Assembly: GCA_964498015.1 (NCBI GenBank)
Contig: CAZCFT010000031.1
Coordinates: 1 to 23,065 of the forward strand
From: CAWEZN01 sp964498015
GTDB taxonomy: Bacteria > Zixibacteria > MSB-5A5 > GN15 > PGXB01
Direction of reading: 5' to 3'
DNA: 23,065 bases
A program made the translations under genes and the position numbers. Position 1 is the stretch's first letter. Each line of letters opens with the position of its first letter. A model generated the notes under the pieces. That model was not told the DNA's origin. It worked only from the letters and a program-made list of their open reading frames with translations, and did not search any database. Below, piece after piece: positions 7,033 to 14,380 of this stretch.

Positions 7033-8468
7033 GAAGTCACTCCATCTTTTTTGGTGAGTTCTGAAGATAATACAATTTGCCTGCTTATTTTGTCCTGACG
7101 GACCTCTATGGGGCCGAGAAGCGTCTCGGCAATATCTGTCTGAGTATCAGCTACTCTGAGCAATGCCCCCGGATATACCGTATTGAAAATTGTGATCTGG
7201 GCGTCTCTATTGGAAAATATTTTCTTTCTTATATCTTTGCTTTTTTCATCAAGGGCCAGCATTTCTTCTTCTGATTCCACAATCTTGAAATTTATCTCGG
7301 TCATACTCTCTTTTTGGGCGGGCGTTAGAATTCCCATGCTTGCCTTAAGCTTTTTGTACACCGGGCTCAGCTTCCTAACGGTTTCCTTGAGTTTATCGAT
7401 GGTGTCGGTCTGTAGCTTCAGTTCATTTAGCAGAGAAAAATCAACTCCAACCACGAGTGATGTCCTCACATTCCCCTTTGATCCCACTTCCCCCACAACG
7501 ATTCCCCGCCCGGCGATCATCTCGCCTCCGACAATTCTCCCGTCACAACAATTTATTTCGCCGCAGGATTTGATGCTTGACTGAAATATCTCTTTCTTGA
7601 CTATGACATTCCCCCCGCATTCGATCGAGGCATTCAGAATATATTTGGATATGATATCCCCTTTGACCGCTATTTTCTTTGAGATATTTTCGTTGATTCC
7701 TTCTCTAACTATCAGATTGCCTCCACATTCGACATCGCTCGCAAAAATAAGACCCCTCACTTCAATATCACCGGTGGCCTCTATCTTGAAATCAGATTCT
7801 ACATTTCCCTCAATAAGTAATTGCCCATTATGCTTAATGTTGCCAATTTCATTGCAGACATCCCCCCGGATATGCAGAACCTCATCAACATCAAGCAATT
7901 CCCCAACAAGCTTTACTCTTCCCGCACAATTTGCGCGATACCCTTTTTCCTCTCCATCCCAGGCAACATGGGGACCACCACGTAAATCAACCTTTTTCGC
8001 CCGGGATACTTTCACCGGCATGCCGAAGACATCAGCGCCATCCGTCCCTTCTTTCTGCGCAACGATCCGCACCAGAAGTTGGCCCTTTTCTACCGACCTC
8101 TTTTCGACTTTCTGATGAAAATCTATCCGTCTGGTAATTGGGTCGATGTAATACCCCTCGGCGAAGAATTCACCCATCCATTCCAGACGACCATCCTGGG
8201 GCGGAACAGGCGCCGTTCCTCGGGCAATCAGAAGGCCGGCAATTGCGTCGCTATTCCCTGCCGCCAGAGACCTCGCCTTATTTATTGACTCCATATCCAT
8301 GGTGACAGTAATTTTCATTTTATCCAATTGACTCTGTAGCGCCTCTGTAAAATCCTTTGCCGTGATGGCGGAATTACTGCATGACAAAGACACTTCCAGC
8401 CTGTCTTCCGACACTCTTAGTTTTAAATCGGTCTCAACAGCGGCCTTTTTTCCTTCGACTACTGCCAT
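7029..8468 (-). CDS. FapA family (DUF342) protein
   Basis: The start chosen is the ATG at 8468 (MAVVEGKKAAVE), 479 aa, which has AGGGG five to six nt upstream; the ATG six codons earlier lacks a ribosome site. The protein shows the FapA layout. An N-terminal domain includes GRLEWMGEFFAEGYYIDPITRR. A long polymerised beta-solenoid region follows, with repeating G-[NDE]-hydrophobic steps (VLHIRGDVCNEIGNIKHNGQLLIEG and onward, about 200-350). A coiled-coil-like C-terminal part (LNELKLQTDTIDKLKETVRKL, then EEEMLALDEKSKDIRKK) ends it. FapA-family proteins appear with flagellar, pilus and chemotaxis genes; in Vibrio one affects flagellar assembly and polar FapA interacts with glucose signalling. 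Its job in this operon is unknown. Confidence 0.9.
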   Translation of the reverse strand: MAVVEGKKAAVETDLKLRVSEDRLEVSLSCSNSAITAKDFTEALQSQLDKMKITVTMDMESINKARSLAAGNSDAIAGLLIARGTAPVPPQDGRLEWMGEFFAEGYYIDPITRRIDFHQKVEKRSVEKGQLLVRIVAQKEGTDGADVFGMPVKVSRAKKVDLRGGPHVAWDGEEKGYRANCAGRVKLVGELLDVDEVLHIRGDVCNEIGNIKHNGQLLIEGNVESDFKIEATGDIEVRGLIFASDVECGGNLIVREGINENISKKIAVKGDIISKYILNASIECGGNVIVKKEIFQSSIKSCGEINCCDGRIVGGEMIAGRGIVVGEVGSKGNVRTSLVVGVDFSLLNELKLQTDTIDKLKETVRKLSPVYKKLKASMGILTPAQKESMTEINFKIVESEEEMLALDEKSKDIRKKIFSNRDAQITIFNTVYPGALLRVADTQTDIAETLLGPIEVRQDKISRQIVLSSELTKKDGVTS

Positions 8469-8629
8469 GGCAACCCCTATTTGCATTGGGCGCGGATCTT
8501 CCCGCGGCCAGAATCCTTGAACGATTCATTTTTTCTATCTAAGGCCTCAGAGCGATTAAGACCTGCGGCCCATTCTTTTTTTCCCGTCTATGAAGCTTTA
8601 GAACCTCGCAATCCCGCCGGGATTCAACG

Positions 8630-8764
8630 TTAGAAGTTCAGAATTAATGATGTCTGAGCGTGTAAATCCTTAGCGGCTTCAGAATTCTTGTAGTCGGTCT
8701 TCCACTGCGATAGTTCAAAGCCGACTGCCGCCTGCGCCCAGGCGAATCTGATTGACTTACTCAT
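8630..8764 (-). CDS. Possible small protein, 44 aa, between cheW and the FapA-like gene
   Basis: This ORF begins ATG (complement of 8762-8764) preceded by AAGGAG with an ideal 7-nt spacer, the best ribosome-binding site in this part of the operon. It encodes MSKSIRFAWAQAAVGFELSQ, then WKTDYKNSEAAKDL and a hydrophobic end TSLILNF. I do not recognise it. It fills part of a 368-nt gap in an operon that otherwise has overlapping genes. It could be a genuine small protein or the start of a decayed gene. The base after the stop continues open in a neighbouring frame for about 13 codons (ELLTLNPGGIARF), which would fit a frameshift. Confidence 0.5.
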   Translation of the reverse strand: MSKSIRFAWAQAAVGFELSQWKTDYKNSEAAKDLHAQTSLILNF

Positions 8765-8836
8765 AGCTTATCTCCTTATTCTTTCTTGGCATTTCTGCTA
8801 CTGTAGCGAATCAATTCTGAATAATTACTCCGATTA

Positions 8837-9397
8837 TTACACGGTGGCTTCAGCCATATTCTCTACTGCCTCACGGTCTATTTCGAGATTCTCCATCGAA
8901 GCCATATCGACTCCGGTAAGGACCCGGTCGATATCGAGAAGAATTTTCACCGTATTTTTTACCTTCCCAATTCCCAGGATGAATTTTGTGTCGACGTCCG
9001 CCCCAAAAGTGGGAGCATCTTCGATTTCCTCCGATTGGATATCCAGTACCTCTGAAACCGCATCCACCAGGATTCCCATCAGGACTGAACCGTCTTCGCT
9101 GGCGATATCAACCACGATGATACAGGTCTCTTCGGTGTCCTCCATGGCATCCATCCCAAATTTCAACCTCAGATCAAGAACCGGAATCACTTTCCCGCGC
9201 AGATTGATGACTCCCCGAATTTCATGCGGGGTCTTGGGAACTTTGGTGATATCCATAAGCCCAATAATTTCCCTAACCTTGAGAATTTCCAGACCGTACT
9301 CCTCCTGAGCCAGCCTGAAAGTGAGATACTTTCCGGCACGGTTGTCGGTCTTTTCTGTTTTGGCATTTCCGCCAACGGTTCTTCTCTGTTCGTTCAT
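8837..9397 (-). CDS. cheW: Chemotaxis coupling protein CheW
   Basis: The 186-aa CheW SH3-like fold links CheA to chemoreceptors. The core starts at KYLTFRLAQEEYGLEILKVREI and continues with the receptor/CheA-binding motif IRGVINLRGKVIPVLDLRLKFG, MGILVDAVSEVLDI and the closing helix VKILLDIDRVLTG. About 20 extra residues precede the core and about 25 acidic ones follow it (MENLEIDREAVENMAEAT). GGAGG lies six nt before the ATG. It is separated from cheA by 44 nt. Confidence 0.97.
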   Translation of the reverse strand: MNEQRRTVGGNAKTEKTDNRAGKYLTFRLAQEEYGLEILKVREIIGLMDITKVPKTPHEIRGVINLRGKVIPVLDLRLKFGMDAMEDTEETCIIVVDIASEDGSVLMGILVDAVSEVLDIQSEEIEDAPTFGADVDTKFILGIGKVKNTVKILLDIDRVLTGVDMASMENLEIDREAVENMAEATV

Positions 9398-9441
9398 TGT
9401 TTGCCTCCATTCTATGACAAAATAATTACTTAGACTCCCAT

Positions 9442-11853
9442 TTAATTGCTTGCAACTGCCTCCATTTTTGGCTGTACAGTTTGTTCATTCACGTCAATTT
9501 TATTATTATCTGGAGTTTTCTTCATAAAATTATCCGAATAAGAGTCGGTTCTGAATTGGGCTTTTCCTTCAGATAAGGCCAAAGTTATGATGCCACTGAC
9601 GTCGATGATAAGACCGACTGTCCCATCAGAAAGAATCGCCCCGCCTGCAATCCATTTTTGTTTCCCAAATACATGTCCCAGACTTTTTATGACTGTCTGC
9701 CTTTGACCCAGCAACTTGTCCACCACCAGTCCGACCCGTTTTGTCCCGTCCTCGACGACGACAACGGTTCTTTCTCCACTGCCACTGCCGGACTTTTCAA
9801 GCTCAAATAAGCCGTTGACCCTTATCAAGGGAAGTAGCTCGTCTCTCAGATTAATAAGCTCCCCTTTTTCGGCGACGGTAAATATCATCTCTTTGGAAAG
9901 GCTCAATGACTCGACAATCGTGAGGGTTGGAATGATAAATTTCTCTTTTTCGACCTTCACAACCATGCCGTCGATAATTGCGAGGGTCAAAGGGAGTTTC
10001 ATTGAGAAGGCGGCGCCCTGTCCAAGAGCTGAGTTTATCTCAAGATGTCCTCGCATGACATCAAGATTCCTTTTCACTACATCCATTCCCACCCCGCGCC
10101 CTGAAATATCGGTCACCTTTTGAGCCGTGGAGAAACCGGGAAGCAGGACAAGATTGAAAATCTCCTTATCAGTGAATTCTTTGTTATTTTCTATAAGCCC
10201 TTTCTCTTTGGCCTTGGCCAGGATCTTCTCTTTGTCAAGCCCCTTACCATCGTCCTCGATATCGAAATAAATATTCCCACCCTTATGATAGGCCCGAATA
10301 GTGATTTTGCCGCCTCTCGGTTTTCCAACCTTTACTCTTTCCTCGGGAGTTTCAATTCCGTGGTCCACCGAATTCCTGATCATATGCATCAGGGGATCGC
10401 CGATATTCTCGATAATACTGCGGTCAACTTCAGTGTCCTCGCCGGAGACTACAAACTCGATTTCCTTGCCCGATTTTCTGGTCAGATCTCTTATTGCCCG
10501 GGCGAGCTTCTGGAATGTCGGTCTTACGGGAACCAGCCGCATTGCCATTCCCATTTCCTGAATCTCACGGGTGATTTTATTTAGATGAGCAATATTGCGG
10601 GCTACTTTGGGCGAAACGCGGCAGAGAATTTCCTCATCCTGTCCCACCATGGACTCGGCGATCACCAATTCGCCTATAGTATCAACCAGCTTGTCAAGCC
10701 TTTCGGTGTCGATTTTTACCATCTCTTTGACTGTGACAGCCGGTTTCTCCGATTTCACCTGCTGTTGATTTCGGAGGGCCCGGGCAACAACTTTCGCTGG
10801 AACCAGTCCCTGCTTGACAAGAGTTTCTCCCAATTTCTCATTAGGCCGCTCTCTTTTTGCCAGAGCCTCATCTATTTCAGGCTGAGTCACCGCCCCCATA
10901 TCGATAAGAATATCTCCGACTCTCGGAGGAACCTCCATCGCAGATGCCGTGGGGTGTTCAAGGATATGATGAAGATTTTCAAGGATTGGAGCCGTCAGAG
11001 GGGTTGCGTCAAATTGGCTATTCTCTTTCAGCGCTTGTTCGGCGCCATCCAGCAGTTTCCTCATAGTATCTATAGCGTCAAATACTATATCTGCAATATC
11101 GCCGGCAATTTGGATAGTCCCCTTACGCGCCAGGTCAAGGAGAGTTTCGGATTCATGCGCCAGCGCCAATATCGGCTTCAGATCAAGGAATCCGGCGGCT
11201 CCCTTTATTGTGTGGAAACTTCTGAATATGGCATTTATGGCGGATTGCTTATCATCACTGGTTTCCAAATCCATCAGCATTTGTTCCGCGGTGGTACAAT
11301 GCTCGCGTGCCTCCGTTATGAACTCGCCCAAGAGCGATGAATCGCCGCTTTCCAGAGAAATAATCAATGACTCAGCCGGTTTCTCCGGTGCGACCGTGGA
11401 AGTGACGGCTACGCCCGAAGATTCACTCAATGTTGCCGGATTATTGTTTTCGGGCGACCTCTCTGTCTTCGATTCAACGGTTTGTGCCTTTGCCGTTTCT
11501 GCCTTACGATTTTCGGGCGTTTTGCTTTGGCCAAAATCGGATAGACCCAACTCTGAAGGAAATTTGCATTCCGCCGGCGACCGGCCGTCCCGGACAATTG
11601 CCTGCATGCCCGTGATACTGCCGTTCAGCATGATAAGCGTCCCCTTCTTGTCGGCCACCTCGCTGAGGACTATTTTTTCCACAAACTCCGCCGATTTTCT
11701 GGCCGCTTGAGATATGATGCTGGCATCGTCCTTGATTTCCCTTATGATCTCAAGAAAACCCTCATGAACTTGGGCCAAGGCCGGCAGATCTTCGGCATCG
11801 GCCATGATAAGGTCGGCCGCGACCGTGTCGATCAATTTTTCTAATCTGTTCAT
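9442..11853 (-). CDS. cheA: Chemotaxis histidine kinase CheA with an inserted MshEN-like domain
   Basis: This 803-aa hybrid-layout CheA has several parts. Residues 1-90 form a helical region without the phospho-His motif, followed by a low-complexity linker to about 165. The P1 HPt domain (172-270) has phospho-acceptor H214 in FHTIKGAAGF. Residues 310-365 resemble the MshEN / GSPII_E N-terminal domain (GDILIDMGAVTQPEIDEAL, then KLGETLVKQGLVP) and sit where P2 normally lies. The P3 dimerisation domain (380-445) contains LVDTIGELVIAES. The P4 ATPase has MHMIRNSVDHGIE, DDGKGLD, GFSTAQKVTDISGRGVGMDVV and a late G box. The P5 CheW-like domain reaches about 770. The gene is the first recognised of the operon. 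No good Shine-Dalgarno is present: GAGGAT is about 17 nt from the ATG. Confidence 0.96.
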   Translation of the reverse strand: MNRLEKLIDTVAADLIMADAEDLPALAQVHEGFLEIIREIKDDASIISQAARKSAEFVEKIVLSEVADKKGTLIMLNGSITGMQAIVRDGRSPAECKFPSELGLSDFGQSKTPENRKAETAKAQTVESKTERSPENNNPATLSESSGVAVTSTVAPEKPAESLIISLESGDSSLLGEFITEAREHCTTAEQMLMDLETSDDKQSAINAIFRSFHTIKGAAGFLDLKPILALAHESETLLDLARKGTIQIAGDIADIVFDAIDTMRKLLDGAEQALKENSQFDATPLTAPILENLHHILEHPTASAMEVPPRVGDILIDMGAVTQPEIDEALAKRERPNEKLGETLVKQGLVPAKVVARALRNQQQVKSEKPAVTVKEMVKIDTERLDKLVDTIGELVIAESMVGQDEEILCRVSPKVARNIAHLNKITREIQEMGMAMRLVPVRPTFQKLARAIRDLTRKSGKEIEFVVSGEDTEVDRSIIENIGDPLMHMIRNSVDHGIETPEERVKVGKPRGGKITIRAYHKGGNIYFDIEDDGKGLDKEKILAKAKEKGLIENNKEFTDKEIFNLVLLPGFSTAQKVTDISGRGVGMDVVKRNLDVMRGHLEINSALGQGAAFSMKLPLTLAIIDGMVVKVEKEKFIIPTLTIVESLSLSKEMIFTVAEKGELINLRDELLPLIRVNGLFELEKSGSGSGERTVVVVEDGTKRVGLVVDKLLGQRQTVIKSLGHVFGKQKWIAGGAILSDGTVGLIIDVSGIITLALSEGKAQFRTDSYSDNFMKKTPDNNKIDVNEQTVQPKMEAVASN

Positions 11854-11883
11854 AAGAAAACCCGAATTATCCTCAAATTGTCG

Positions 11884-12018
11884 TTATCTCGAACTTAACT
11901 TTGTACCTGTTGGCTTAAATGATCTTTTCTCCTTTGATTCCAATTTACAATCCGGCCTTTGACGGAACTCTTTCAATAATTTAATTCCGATGAGTCGAAT
12001 CATTCTTCCCTTTGTCAT
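11884..12018 (-). CDS. Possible small basic ORF upstream of cheA (44 aa), uncertain
   Basis: An ATG-initiated frame (MTKGRMIRLIGIKLLKEFRQ, then a Lys/Arg/Ser-rich tail ending KLSSR) has AGGA seven nt upstream and ends 30 nt before the cheA ATG. It could be a leader or small protein at the head of the operon, and coupling would help explain the poor ribosome site of cheA. The composition is unremarkable, no family is recognised, and an open frame of this length arises often by chance. Confidence 0.22.
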   Translation of the reverse strand: MTKGRMIRLIGIKLLKEFRQRPDCKLESKEKRSFKPTGTKLSSR

Positions 12019-12188
12019 TTAATCGTCCTGCAAGAACTCCCCTTTAGTCGGAAGCGCTATCTATCATGCAGACTGTATAACAAAAGGCCTCTGTATGGGT
12101 TGATACCAATGTTGCAATCTGAAATAGCTGAGAATAGGCCCTATAGATCAGGATTTGCTGGAATAATCACTGCCAATCGGAAAAAGCA

Positions 12189-12218
12189 TTGCATTCGGCG
12201 GCAATTCAGACTTTATAT
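12189..12218 (+). promoter_or_regulatory. Candidate promoter for the 95-aa ORF cluster
   Basis: TTGCAT (12189-12194) and TTATAT (12213-12218) are separated by 18 nt; a shifted TATATT (12214-12219) gives 19. Predicted transcription starts near 12225, just ahead of the AAGGA at 12235-12239. The match is moderate. Confidence 0.4.
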
Positions 12219-12250
12219 TATGAGAAAGCGTTGAAAGGAAAAGCGCCTTG

Positions 12251-12538
12251 ATGGACCAGGATGATTTGCGTAAATACTTCGGAAAGATTCTCAAAGATGA
12301 GGGGTACCTTCCGTCCGAATCACTGGCTATATTTGGAAAACTGATCCGCCTTACTCTGAAATATCGAGACTCCCTCGTTGCTGAAAAAAAAGAAATTCTG
12401 ACCGTGGCCGAAACTAAGATAGGGCTTGAGGCTTATGTCAAGGCTCTTGAGTCAGGTAAAATTCAGGACAATTTGGAAGGAAAAATATTGGGGCTGGTGA
12501 AGCTTTGGCTCAAAGAAGTCAATGGAAAAATTTATTAG
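12251..12538 (+). CDS. Hypothetical protein, 95 aa, all-helical
   Basis: It starts at the ATG at 12251; a TTG one codon earlier is slightly better spaced from the AAGGA at 12235-12239. The sequence is charged and helical: MDQDDLRKYFGKIL, PSESLAIFGKLIRLTLKYRDS, a Lys/Glu-rich middle and a C-terminal GKILGLVKLWLKEVNGKIY. It has no signal peptide, no Cys or His clusters, and no membrane segment. I do not recognise a family. It is followed after 38 nt by the lipoprotein methyltransferase, so the two are probably co-transcribed. The even codon usage and good leader support a real gene. Confidence 0.7.
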   Translation: MDQDDLRKYFGKILKDEGYLPSESLAIFGKLIRLTLKYRDSLVAEKKEILTVAETKIGLEAYVKALESGKIQDNLEGKILGLVKLWLKEVNGKIY

Positions 12539-12576
12539 GTATTGACTCTTAGCGCCAAGATTCCGAATTTATTCCT

Positions 12577-13317
12577 GTGATAATTAGATTGCGTATTTCA
12601 CGATTGTTGCATTTATATTTAACCGCTATGATGGCCCTTTTTTCTTGTTCCGGTAATTCCGAATCTGACATGGCGCCTGATTCAGTTTATTTCAATCAGC
12701 GCCAGAAAATGGTCGAGACTCAGCTTATCCCCCGAGATATTACAGACTTGAATGTACTGACAGCAATGCGTTCTGTCCCGCGCCATCTTTTTGTCCCAAA
12801 ACAATTTCGCGATGATTCCTATCATGATGGCCCCTTGCCTATAGGCCACGACCAGACGATATCACAGCCCTATATCGTCGCCATTATGACCCAACTGCTG
12901 GAGATCAATTCCTCCTCCAAAGTACTGGAAATCGGCTCCGGCTCAGGATATCAGGCGGCCGTATTGGGAGAGCTTGCCGACTCCGTTTTTTCCATAGAAA
13001 TTATCTCTCCCCTGGCGGAAAGGGCGTCAAAATTGCTCGATTCTCTTGGATACAAGAAAATCATGGTAAAGGCCGGCGATGGTTATATTGGGTGGCCGGA
13101 GCATGCGCCGTTCGATGCCATAATTGTCACCGCCGCGGCGCCTTCAGTCCCGCAACCGCTGATCGATCAATTGAAAGTGGGCGGCCGGATGGTTATCCCG
13201 GTCGGCGATTTTACTCAGGAACTATATTTGATTATCAAGAACAAAGATGGTATTGTCAAACAATCAATCATACCGGTTCGATTTGTCCCGATGACCGGAG
13301 AAGTGCAAAGAAAATAA
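12577..13317 (+). CDS. pcm: Protein-L-isoaspartate O-methyltransferase with lipoprotein signal peptide
   Basis: PCMT methylates L-isoaspartyl residues of damaged proteins using SAM. Family motifs are clear: VPRHLFVP, IGHDQTISQPYIVAIMTQLL, the SAM motif VLEIGSGSGYQAAVLGEL, FDAIIVTAAAPSVPQPL and GGRMVIPVG. Ahead of the domain is a basic then hydrophobic N-terminus (RLRISRLLHLYLTAMMALFS) ending in C24, a plausible lipobox (LFSC). The mature enzyme would then be a membrane-anchored lipoprotein outside the cytoplasm, instead of the usual cytosolic form. The start is a GTG at 12577 with no clear Shine-Dalgarno. It is supported mainly because it yields a complete signal peptide; an internal start would remove the signal. 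Confidence 0.93.
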   Translation: MIIRLRISRLLHLYLTAMMALFSCSGNSESDMAPDSVYFNQRQKMVETQLIPRDITDLNVLTAMRSVPRHLFVPKQFRDDSYHDGPLPIGHDQTISQPYIVAIMTQLLEINSSSKVLEIGSGSGYQAAVLGELADSVFSIEIISPLAERASKLLDSLGYKKIMVKAGDGYIGWPEHAPFDAIIVTAAAPSVPQPLIDQLKVGGRMVIPVGDFTQELYLIIKNKDGIVKQSIIPVRFVPMTGEVQRK

Positions 13318-13350
13318 TTTTATGCACAAAACTTTGAAAGGAGTCTGCTA

Positions 13351-14274
13351 ATGCCTCTGGTTTCACTTATTGGAATGTATAAACCGGCTAATGAGCAAAA
13401 ATATGCCATTGGTCAGTTCAATGTAAATAATCTGGAATTCATACAATCCGCCCTTGAGGCGGCCGCTGAGATGAAATCGCCTATCATTCTGGCCGCATCA
13501 ACCTCAGCCATCAAATATGCCGGAATCGATTACCTGGTCAGCATCGTCAGGACCGGCGCTTCAAAAATGTCCGCCCCGGTCGCTCTACATCTTGACCATG
13601 GAGCCACTATTGAAGACGCCCAGAAATGTATCGATGCCGGATTTACTTCGGTCATGATTGACGCCTCGCACCACCCTCTTGAGGAAAATATCAGGATCAC
13701 CAAAGAAGTCGTCAAGTTGGCGCATCCTAAAAATATCGCCGTTGAGGCTGAGCTTGGACGGTTGGGCGGCATCGAAGACAATGTTTCCGTTGCTGAGAAA
13801 GAGGCCATTCTAACTGATCCCGATCAGGCGGTTCGCTTTGTGAAGGAAAGCGGCTGCGACGCTCTGGCTGTGGCCGTCGGGACAAGCCATGGCGCTTACA
13901 AATTCAAAGGCGAGGCGAGACTGGCATTTGATCGGATTAATGAAATAAAAGAGAGAGTCAAAATTCCTCTTGTACTGCACGGAGCCAGCGGCGTGGGTCA
14001 GGGTTTGCTTGATAAGGCTCAAAAATATGGCGCAAAGCTTCCCGGGGCCAAGGGAGTGCCTGATGAAGCCTACAAGCAGGCGATCGCACTTGGCATCAAC
14101 AAGATAAATATTGATACCGATCTCCGTCTGGCCTGGGTCGGCGCCGTGCGCGAAGCTCTCACCCTAAAACCTGAAGTATTTGACCCTCGCAAAATCCTCG
14201 GCCCGGCGCGTGAGGCCGTTAAAAAAGTGATCATAGAGAAGATGAAATTATTCGGGTCGGCGGGCAAGGGATGA
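13351..14274 (+). CDS. fba: Class II (zinc) fructose-bisphosphate aldolase
   Basis: The 307-aa cytosolic enzyme cleaves or forms fructose-1,6-bisphosphate in glycolysis and gluconeogenesis. Class II features are AIGQFNVNNLEFIQSALEAA at the N-terminus, the metal-binding LHLDHG (H80-G84), SVMIDASHHPLEENI, VEAELGRLGG, AVAVGTSHGAYKF, the phosphate-binding LHGASGVG and INKINIDTDLRLA. The insertion PGAKGVPDEAYKQAI is typical of the Bacillus-type (IIB) subgroup. AAAGGAG lies seven nt upstream of the ATG. With glpX about 4.8 kb away it supplies two consecutive gluconeogenic steps. A hairpin at 14349-14380 follows. Confidence 0.97.
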   Translation: MPLVSLIGMYKPANEQKYAIGQFNVNNLEFIQSALEAAAEMKSPIILAASTSAIKYAGIDYLVSIVRTGASKMSAPVALHLDHGATIEDAQKCIDAGFTSVMIDASHHPLEENIRITKEVVKLAHPKNIAVEAELGRLGGIEDNVSVAEKEAILTDPDQAVRFVKESGCDALAVAVGTSHGAYKFKGEARLAFDRINEIKERVKIPLVLHGASGVGQGLLDKAQKYGAKLPGAKGVPDEAYKQAIALGINKINIDTDLRLAWVGAVREALTLKPEVFDPRKILGPAREAVKKVIIEKMKLFGSAGKG

Positions 14275-14348
14275 AATTTCATCGAAAGCGTACGCTTGAT
14301 TGATCAATCGAGGTACGGGCGCCGAGCGCCGATAACTGCTGATTTTCC

Positions 14349-14380
14349 ACCCGACCGGAGCATAAAACTCCGGATCGGGT
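14349..14380 (+). terminator. Hairpin terminator between convergent genes
   Basis: Arms ACCCGACCGGAG (14349-14360) and CTCCGGATCGGGT (14368-14380) pair with one bulge around a CATAAAA loop. On the plus strand CTATAATTTTTT follows, so the U-rich stretch begins a few bases late. The hairpin abuts the TPR gene stop at 14381 and may serve transcription from both sides. Confidence 0.65.

Larger units (their letters stand above)
11854..12250. other. Divergent intergenic region between cheA and the 95-aa ORF
   Basis: The 397-nt gap must contain the start of the che operon on the minus strand and the promoter of the plus-strand cluster. On the minus strand it holds the weak 44-codon ORF listed separately, and near the right end the plus-strand promoter candidate. 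I found no convincing -35/-10 pair, sigma-28 or perfect GG-N10-GC sigma-54 site for the che operon. Confidence 0.5.

Noticed and set aside
7183..8137. Several Ser/Pro-rich plus-strand frames opposite the FapA-like gene
   Set aside because: Low-complexity composition typical of the reverse complement of a coding gene; no ribosome sites.
8610..8624. AATCCC-GCC-GGGATT palindrome in the che operon gap as a terminator
   Set aside because: Short stem without a T-tract on either strand.
10585..11340. 251-aa open frame on the plus strand opposite cheA
   Set aside because: It is antisense to well-supported CheA domains including the HPt site, has no recognisable motifs, and looks like a codon-bias shadow.
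11854..12250. Sigma-54 promoter for the che operon, suggested by rpoN nearby
   Set aside because: Closest candidate (near the TTGCA on the minus strand around 12030) has GG and GC one base off the required spacing.
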